NCBI GenBank assembly: GCA_964416905.1
Contig: CAYQFL010000014.1
Coordinates: 1 to 18,413, forward strand
Length of the DNA: 18,413 bases
From: JASKKU01 sp964416905
GTDB lineage: Archaea; Nanobdellota; Nanobdellia; Woesearchaeales; JASKKU01
Direction: 5' to 3'
Shown here: piece by piece, positions 13,156-18,413 of the stretch
Layout of the letters: each line of letters starts with the position of its first letter
Position numbering within the stretch: the stretch's first letter is position 1
Notes under the pieces: generated by a model
Database searches by the model: none
Told to the model about the DNA's origin: nothing
Seen by the model: the letters and a program-made list of their open reading frames with translations, nothing else
Position numbers and translations under genes: made by a program

Positions 13156-14109
13156 ATGAAACTTAAGTATTTGTCTTTGATGATCTTAGTTGCACTTGTA
13201 TTCATTACTTCTTGTACCTCTAATTCGCCAAGCTCTAGTTCTCAAGGGCTTTCAGGATTTAAAGGTCTGGTAATGGAACTTAGGATTCCTAAAAGCGATT
13301 TCTTTGTTTCAGATTCTTCAACCGATTTTGAGATTCCATTTAATATAATAATAAAAAATGAAGGTACCTCCACTGTTTCTAAGAATAATGCTGTTCTACA
13401 AATCTCTGGTTTTGATCCTTCCTTGTTTTCGAAAGCTGAATCAAAAGTTGTGATCCCTATTAATCAAGATATCGAAGGTAGATCAACAAACAGGGCTTTT
13501 GGAGATATTATTGTTTTTTCTAACCCGAAGGATATTGATTTGAAGCTTACCAAGGAGGGTATTAAAAACATTAAGGACCGTTATGAATTCGATTTATTCT
13601 ATAACCTTTGCTATAAATACAAAACCTCTTTATCTTCCTCTATAAAACTTAATCCTTTGAATACTTTGAATTTAGTTAACGATGTATCTAACCAAAACTC
13701 CGTTTCCTATTCTCAAGGCCAAGGCGCACCTTTGGCTGTAACAAGGATTGATGTTTTCTCAACAAATAACAAGGTTTTACTTACAATCTATGTGGAGAAA
13801 AAGTCAGGCAAACTGATTTATTATACAGATAGTTTCTCAACAAAAGATTGTGGTAGTGTAGAGTTTTCTTCTAGAAACAAGTTCAAAGTGAGCAAAGCTT
13901 CTTTAAGTGGTAAGATCGCTGAGGACTGTGTGGGGAAAGATAAAAAAGGTAAAGAATTTTATCTTGATGAAAGTGGTAGAGGTCAGATAACTTGTACTTT
14001 TTCGCTTGATGATGAGATAAACTCTCCAATAACAAGCATATTGTCTTTAGATTTAGAGTATTATGTCTTTGATTCGATTTCTCAAAGGTTTAGTGTTAGA
14101 AAGATATGA
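13156..14109 (+). CDS. Exported lipoprotein, unknown function
   Basis: 317 residues from ATG 13156. Signal peptide MKLKYLSLMILVALVF then lipobox ITSC with Cys19 as the likely lipid-attached residue, followed by a Ser-rich linker. Residues about 45-140 look like an Ig/CARDB-type beta domain (MELRIPKSDFFV, FNIIIKNEGTSTV, VLQISGFDP), as in archaeal proteins annotated as hypothetical in DPANN genomes. The later part has several Cys (KTKDC-like, EDC, TCTF) that could form disulfides outside the cell. Probably surface anchored; role unknown. Single gene: T-rich end at 14110-14125 and a new promoter near 14154. Confidence 0.75.
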   Translation: MKLKYLSLMILVALVFITSCTSNSPSSSSQGLSGFKGLVMELRIPKSDFFVSDSSTDFEIPFNIIIKNEGTSTVSKNNAVLQISGFDPSLFSKAESKVVIPINQDIEGRSTNRAFGDIIVFSNPKDIDLKLTKEGIKNIKDRYEFDLFYNLCYKYKTSLSSSIKLNPLNTLNLVNDVSNQNSVSYSQGQGAPLAVTRIDVFSTNNKVLLTIYVEKKSGKLIYYTDSFSTKDCGSVEFSSRNKFKVSKASLSGKIAEDCVGKDKKGKEFYLDESGRGQITCTFSLDDEINSPITSILSLDLEYYVFDSISQRFSVRKI

Positions 14110-14149
14110 GCTTTTTATTTTTATGCTTGCTTTCAGTGAAATAAAAAAC

Positions 14150-14158
14150 TTTTTAAAT
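14150..14158 (+). promoter_or_regulatory. Promoter of the eIF5A-L40e-protease unit
   Basis: TTTTTAAAT, giving a start near 14180 and a ~40-base leader with GAGGTAG at about 14207-14213 before ATG 14221. Confidence 0.55.
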
Positions 14159-14220
14159 GCCTAGTTTTCCCTTAAAAACATTAATACTTTTGTCCTTATG
14201 ATTTTATGAGGTAGATTTTT

Positions 14221-14622
14221 ATGGCAGGTACAAAGCAAGTTTCAATTGGAAGTTTAAAGGTAGGAAGCTTTGTTGTTATTGATGGAGAAGCTTGTAAAGT
14301 AGTAGACATTCAAGTTTCTAGGCCTGGAAAACATGGTCACGCTAAAGTTAGGCTGACAGGTGTAGGTCTTCTTGATGGAAAGAAAAGAGTTATTGTTGCA
14401 CCTGGTCACGATAACATTGAGGTTCCAATTATCGATAAGAAGAATGCTCAAGTTTTATCCATTGCAGGTAATACTGCAACAGTAATGGATATGGAAAGCT
14501 ATGAGACTTTTGAGCTTGAGATCCCTGAAGAGCTTAAAGATTCTTGTGTTGAAGGCTGTGTAGTTCTTTACTGGGATGTTTTGGGCGAAAAAGTAATGAA
14601 ACAAATTAAGTCAGGTGAGTAA
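14221..14622 (+). CDS. eif5a: Translation initiation factor 5A (aIF5A)
   Basis: Promotes peptide-bond formation at stalling motifs. 133 residues: N-terminal SH3-like domain with the modification loop SRPGKHGHAKV, where Lys37 would be hypusinated (or deoxyhypusinated), and a C-terminal OB domain (QVLSIAGNTATVMDMESYETFELEIP). No deoxyhypusine synthase gene is in the window. First gene of a tight unit: L40e starts 2 bases after its stop. Confidence 0.97.
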   Translation: MAGTKQVSIGSLKVGSFVVIDGEACKVVDIQVSRPGKHGHAKVRLTGVGLLDGKKRVIVAPGHDNIEVPIIDKKNAQVLSIAGNTATVMDMESYETFELEIPEELKDSCVEGCVVLYWDVLGEKVMKQIKSGE

Positions 14623-14624
14623 TT

Positions 14625-14786
14625 ATGGCAAAGATTCCTGAAGCTGATGCAAGATTGTTTAAGAATGTATTTGTTTGCAAGAGATGCAAGCGTAAGATTA
14701 GAGCTCAACCTTTGAAGGTTTTTGCTGGTAAGGTTAAATGCAGGAAATGTAATAGCTCAGCACTTAGACCGGTAAGAAAGAAATAA
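14625..14786 (+). CDS. rpl40e: 50S ribosomal protein L40e
   Basis: 53 residues. Zinc finger with Cys18/Cys21 (VCKRC) and Cys39/Cys42 (KCRKC), and basic, as archaeal L40e; eukaryotes carry it fused to ubiquitin, archaea do not. Starts 2 bases after the eIF5A stop with TCAGGTGAG as Shine-Dalgarno inside the eIF5A end, so translation is coupled. Followed one base later by the protease ATG. Confidence 0.92.
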   Translation: MAKIPEADARLFKNVFVCKRCKRKIRAQPLKVFAGKVKCRKCNSSALRPVRKK

Positions 14787-14787
14787 A

Positions 14788-15999
14788 ATGAACGATGTTT
14801 TTTTCCAGGTTTCTCTTTTTTTAATATTTATTGCTTTTTTAACTTGGGTTCTCTATAAAAGAAGGAAAGATGTTGTTTTTGAATGGTTGTTCAAGCCAAT
14901 AATATATATTGCTTTGTTAAGAACAAAGTTTGGTTTAAAGTTTATGGATTATTTTGCTAAAAAGCATAACAAGTTTGTTAAAAGAACGGCTTTTGTTTTC
15001 ATGATTCTTGGTTACATAGGCATTTTTGTGATGGGTGGTTTGTTAATCTATCAGTTTTATGTTCAAATAACTAATCCTTTGGCACCTTCTGGCGCAGCTC
15101 TAGTGTTGCCAATCCCTATGAAAGGCGTTGTCTATGTTCCTTTCATTTATTGGATTCTATCAATCTTTATTCTGGCTTTATTTCACGAGTTTGCTCACGG
15201 TATTGTTGCCAGGGCTTACAAAATCAAGGTTAAGTCGAGCGGAATAGCTTTTATGGGCATAGGTTTGCCTATTGTACCAGCAGCTTTCGTTGAACCAGAT
15301 GATAAAAAGGTTAAGAAAGCTAAGCTTAAAGCTAAACTATCAATCTTTGCAGCTGGGCCTATGATGAATATTGTTTTAGGCGTTCTATTTTTAGTTTTGC
15401 TTAATGCTTTAGTTATGCCTTTACAATCTAATGATTTAACTTTTGTTTCTTCACTTAGTGGTTCTGCAATTGTTAAGCTCACGCCTGTTAAAGTTATTAA
15501 TTATACAGAAATACCTGATTCAAACTTTACAGCTCCGGCTAAGCTTGTCGGCTTGCCTTTAAATTCCACAATTGAAGAGATAGACGGAGTTAAGATTGAG
15601 AATTTTTATGATTTGAAGAATGTTCTTGATAATAAAACACCTAACAGCATCGTTCATGTGAAGGCTGATGGGATGAATTACACTTTTCCTTTAGTTGAAG
15701 ACCCTGTTAGTAAGAAAGCAGTTATGGGCGTTCAATTAGATTACTATGAGAAAGTTAATGATTTAAGCTTAATATTTTACAACTTCTTACTTACATTAGT
15801 TTGGTGGTTGGCTATCTTAAACTTGGGTGTGGGGATGTTTAACCTTTTACCATTAGGCATCCTTGATGGAGGTCAAATGTTATATTCGTCTTTAGAATCC
15901 TGGTTTGGCGAGAAAAAAGCTCAACGTATTTTCAAGTTCGTTTCCACAGTTTTCTTGATAGTTCTTTTGATTATGATATTTAATTCGTTTATGTTTTAA
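14788..15999 (+). CDS. Site-2 protease, M50 family intramembrane metalloprotease
   Basis: 403 residues, about six membrane segments: 4-22, ~68-95, ~112-132 leading to HEFAHG with zinc ligands His133/His137 and catalytic Glu134, ~185-210, ~325-355 and ~380-401. LGILDGGQ with Asp360 supplies the third ligand. Between segments, residues about 235-310 form a PDZ-like domain (KLVGLPLNSTIEEIDGVKI) as in RseP/MMP families. It cleaves membrane-bound proteins within the bilayer, likely regulators or signal-peptide remnants. It is the third gene of the eIF5A-L40e transcript, starting one base after the L40e stop. Convergent with the fibre gene, 20 bases between. Confidence 0.93.
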   Translation: MNDVFFQVSLFLIFIAFLTWVLYKRRKDVVFEWLFKPIIYIALLRTKFGLKFMDYFAKKHNKFVKRTAFVFMILGYIGIFVMGGLLIYQFYVQITNPLAPSGAALVLPIPMKGVVYVPFIYWILSIFILALFHEFAHGIVARAYKIKVKSSGIAFMGIGLPIVPAAFVEPDDKKVKKAKLKAKLSIFAAGPMMNIVLGVLFLVLLNALVMPLQSNDLTFVSSLSGSAIVKLTPVKVINYTEIPDSNFTAPAKLVGLPLNSTIEEIDGVKIENFYDLKNVLDNKTPNSIVHVKADGMNYTFPLVEDPVSKKAVMGVQLDYYEKVNDLSLIFYNFLLTLVWWLAILNLGVGMFNLLPLGILDGGQMLYSSLESWFGEKKAQRIFKFVSTVFLIVLLIMIFNSFMF

Positions 16000-16020
16000 T
16001 TATCTCGGCTTGGAAAATTT

Positions 16021-17799
16021 TTAAATATTCTCTTCTAATTTTTCGACACGCTCTTCTAATGCCTCAAAGTCTTTTCTAAGTTCGTCAATTTCTTCTTGTT
16101 GGTCTTTAACTATGTTTATTAAAAAAACACCTAGCTTTGCATAATCAATTCGATAATATCCGTCTTGGTCCTGGATAACAATTTCAGGGATAACTTCTTT
16201 GACATCGTTAGCAATTAGACCTATATTTGTTTCATTAGTGAATTTCCAAACGTATTTGACTGGTTGCAATTTTTTTAAAGCATCCAAAGTTGCAGTGTAA
16301 GGTGTTATCTGGTCTTTTAAGCGTTCATCTGAAATCTCATATAAGGCCTTGGCATATATGTTGCCACTTGCATATAAATCCTGAACCCTAACATTTCCTT
16401 TCTCATAAACAGCATCATCGCCTTGAATATGCCAGACATTATCCAAATAATCAGAGTCCGTATAACATTTAACAGAGCTAAGACCTGTTCCACACAGTTT
16501 ACCGTTCCATACTGTTAAGTCATATACCCAATTGTCTAAATCGCCTAAATTCTGCCAACTAATTCCATCATAACATCTAACATGGGTATGAGAATCTCCT
16601 TCACATAATTTGCCGTTCCATACTGTTAAGGAACGAACAGTCCCGTCCAAGTAACCTAAATCCTGCCAACTGTTACCATCATAACATGAGGCATTACTTC
16701 CTTGTACGCAGAATTTATCATTCCATACGATGATGGCATAAGAGAAGCCACCTACACCGCTACTTAAATTCTGCCAACTGCTTCCATTATAACATGTAAT
16801 ATTGCTCCCATGGAAGCACAAATCACCATTCCATACTGTTAAGGATTGAACATAAGAACCCGTATCTCCTAAATCCTGCCAACTGCTTCCATTATAACAT
16901 TTAATATGCTTATCAAAATTTCCTTCACATAGTTTGTTATTCCATACGATTAAGGAATTAACGTTATCTCCCATATCTCCCAAATCCTGCCAACTGCTTC
17001 CATTATAGCATTTAACATGATCATCCGTATTTCCTTCGCATAGTTTGTCATTCCACACGGTTAAGGAAATAACATTACTACCTGTATCTCCCAAATCCTG
17101 CCAACTGCTTCCATTATAACATTTAACGTTTCCACTGCTAGTCCCTGCACATAGCTTACTACTCCACACAGTTAAACAATAAGGAGCACCTATGTTCCCC
17201 AAATCTTCCCAACCGGAATACTTGACTGTTCCGTTTACATCCAATTTTACTGTTGGGCTTGTTGTTCCAATGCCAACATTTTCATTAGCATCTATAGTTA
17301 TGGCTATATCATCTGATGAGTCATTTATTCCGCTATTTCCAAGAATGCTTGAACTTATAAATTTAGCAATTCTGTTAGCTGTACCTGAACCACTTACGCC
17401 TCCTCCAGATCCGCTCACTTCAATACAAGTTAAAGTATCTCCTACTGCTTGAACTGCATATCCGACTCCGCATCCTGTAGGATAGTTTTGTAATTTTGTC
17501 CAATCCAGCTCAGAAATTTCAGCATTATTTATTTGTCCTGCAGGTAGAGAAACAATGCCACTAGAAACAGTTAATCCATTAGTTATAGTAACATTGCCTA
17601 TAACATGCAATGTTGATGAAGGAGTAGATGTTCCTATGCCTACAGTCGTAGAACTAACATACAAATTACCTGAGAGATTCAAACTAGTACCGTAAGGAGT
17701 TATTCTCTCTATATTTAATATATCTGTGGATAGCGCAATCTCTACTTTAATGAAGAATAACAGTAAGAACAGGATTAATAAATTAAAGCATTTTTTCAC
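16021..17799 (-). CDS. Secreted fibre-like protein: beta-propeller plus C-terminal S74 chaperone domain
   Basis: 592 residues. Signal peptide 1-25. Shaft repeats VGIGTSTPSSTLHV (53-66) and VGIGTTSP (175-182), with LPAGQINNAEISELDW (85-100) nearly shared with the left-edge protein. Residues ~194-446 contain seven ~36-residue repeats (LTVWNGKLC then CYNGSSWQDLG), a likely seven-bladed beta-propeller. Residues ~488-592 are a Peptidase_S74/intramolecular chaperone domain: SDERLK with Ser490 and Lys495 as the autocleavage dyad, GLIANDVKEVIPE (527-539), then a coiled coil from ~563. In phage tail fibres this domain trimerises the protein and cuts itself off. The role is probably extracellular binding. 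Not proven phage-derived. Confidence 0.88.
   Translation of the reverse strand: MKKCFNLLILFLLLFFIKVEIALSTDILNIERITPYGTSLNLSGNLYVSSTTVGIGTSTPSSTLHVIGNVTITNGLTVSSGIVSLPAGQINNAEISELDWTKLQNYPTGCGVGYAVQAVGDTLTCIEVSGSGGGVSGSGTANRIAKFISSSILGNSGINDSSDDIAITIDANENVGIGTTSPTVKLDVNGTVKYSGWEDLGNIGAPYCLTVWSSKLCAGTSSGNVKCYNGSSWQDLGDTGSNVISLTVWNDKLCEGNTDDHVKCYNGSSWQDLGDMGDNVNSLIVWNNKLCEGNFDKHIKCYNGSSWQDLGDTGSYVQSLTVWNGDLCFHGSNITCYNGSSWQNLSSGVGGFSYAIIVWNDKFCVQGSNASCYDGNSWQDLGYLDGTVRSLTVWNGKLCEGDSHTHVRCYDGISWQNLGDLDNWVYDLTVWNGKLCGTGLSSVKCYTDSDYLDNVWHIQGDDAVYEKGNVRVQDLYASGNIYAKALYEISDERLKDQITPYTATLDALKKLQPVKYVWKFTNETNIGLIANDVKEVIPEIVIQDQDGYYRIDYAKLGVFLINIVKDQQEEIDELRKDFEALEERVEKLEENI
16462..17220 (-). repeat. 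Seven tandem ~108-bp repeats encoding propeller blades
   Basis: Each unit encodes a VW-N-KLC strand and a CYNGSSWQ strand; the codon-level similarity (CTGCCAACTGCTTCCATTAT recurs on the plus strand) shows recent duplication, especially among the central units, with the outer ones more diverged. Confidence 0.85.
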
Positions 17800-17835
17800 A
17801 TTTTTTAATATCCAATCTATTTTAGATATTTATTG

Positions 17836-17843
17836 TTTATAAA
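17836..17843 (-). promoter_or_regulatory. TATA box of the propeller-S74 gene
   Basis: TTTATAAA (a palindrome) with minus-strand A-rich flanks, predicted start near 17813, about 14 bases before ATG 17799. It lies between this gene and the upstream fibre gene, so the two are separate transcripts. Confidence 0.55.
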
Positions 17844-17869
17844 TTTATCCTCGTTTTTTACTGTAAGCT

Positions 17870-18413
17870 TTAAATCTTGATTATCAGATTTGAACCCGAG
17901 AATACAATTTGAGCTGTTGAGGCATCATCAGAGAAATCAATCTTTGTGTCTCCGGAATTATCTTTGATTAAGCCACTTCTTATTCTTACATTGCCATTAA
18001 TATCTAGTTTATCTCCTGGTGATGTTGTGCCTATGCCTACGTTGCCGGCATTGTAATAAATATCCGTTCCCGACTCTGCCCAATTATCGTTATCATCAAA
18101 CAAAGTTCTTTGACCGGACCTATATCCTAATACAGCATACTCATCATCTGTAGGGTCATTAGTTCTTATATAGAACGGTCTGTCTCCCGTTACTAAAATT
18201 GGAGTATTGCTAATGATAACAGTTCCACTTCCTGCTTGTTCACCTACACTTACGCTTACAGGATTTGAACGAGAGGCTGAGGTAAGGTCGTGGGCTTGAT
18301 ACAGTTCCCACTGTGATGTTGCAGAGTTCCAGTAGTAGACCCTAACAGTTGTTGGTTCTATAGCAACAATAGTGTATCCTGTAATTGCATGTGGAATAAT
18401 ATATGTATCTCCT
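17870..18413 (-). CDS. Fibre-like secreted protein, N-terminus beyond the window
   Basis: Open from the right edge to a TAA at 17870 (180 codons visible). The visible part has a beta-rich domain (GYTIVAIEPTTVRVYYWN, FYIRTNDPTDDEYAVLGY), then the shaft repeat VGIGTTSPGDKLDINGNV, and a short end (STAQIVFSGSNLIIKI). Unlike its neighbour it stops without an S74 domain. A TTG at 18103 is inside the frame and not a start. Same strand and family as the gene downstream; probably also exported, but its signal peptide is outside the window. Confidence 0.75.
   Translation of the reverse strand, partial: GDTYIIPHAITGYTIVAIEPTTVRVYYWNSATSQWELYQAHDLTSASRSNPVSVSVGEQAGSGTVIISNTPILVTGDRPFYIRTNDPTDDEYAVLGYRSGQRTLFDDNDNWAESGTDIYYNAGNVGIGTTSPGDKLDINGNVRIRSGLIKDNSGDTKIDFSDDASTAQIVFSGSNLIIKI

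Noticed and set aside
16462..17220. Regular repeats considered as a CRISPR array
   Set aside because: Units are continuous coding sequence in one frame, with no constant repeat and unique spacer pattern.

Overview
The window looks like chromosomal DNA from a low-GC archaeon, most likely of the DPANN group (Woesearchaeota/Pacearchaeota-like). This rests on archaeal-type L7Ae, S28e, L24e, L40e and S10 ribosomal proteins, EF-2 and EF-1A of archaeal type, an eIF5A with the hypusine-site lysine, and TATA boxes of the TTTAAATA/TTTATAAA kind about 25-35 bases before most starts. FtsZ and several DPANN-style small proteins fit too. The phylum assignment is inference; no rRNA gene is present. No CRISPR array, tRNA, insertion sequence or integrase was seen.

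Layout. Left edge (1-769, minus): a secreted fibre-like protein, running off the window. 981-4595 (plus): L7Ae, S28e, L24e, nucleoside diphosphate kinase and EF-2, ending in a bacterial-looking hairpin plus T-tract terminator. 4722-6002: seryl-tRNA synthetase. 6033-7354 (minus): a PIN-domain protein preceded by an HTH protein, arranged like a toxin-antitoxin pair. 7435-9342 (plus): a short MCM-family AAA+ ATPase and a winged-helix regulator with a degenerate nucleotidyltransferase-like tail. 9616-11203 (plus): FtsZ with a long leader, then a small tail-anchored membrane protein. 11247-12974 (minus): EF-1A then S10. 13156-15999 (plus): a lipoprotein, then eIF5A, L40e and a site-2 membrane protease. 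16021-18413 (minus): two more fibre-like secreted proteins, one with a seven-repeat beta-propeller and a C-terminal S74 (intramolecular chaperone) domain.

How the parts work together. Most of the middle is translation and cell-division housekeeping. The most striking regulatory signal is in the L7Ae leader (908-935): a textbook kink-turn, the RNA motif that L7Ae itself binds. It overlaps a 9-bp alternative hairpin (930-958) whose 3' arm is complementary to the L7Ae Shine-Dalgarno. This suggests a protein-sensing autoregulatory switch. The outer regions hold related secreted adhesin-like proteins whose genes share a ~140-bp homologous stretch 17.5 kb apart. They look bacterial or phage-like in design and may mediate surface contact. 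The regulator at 8812-9342, with repeats at its own promoter and a similar motif at the ftsZ promoter, may link the two genes; that is speculative.
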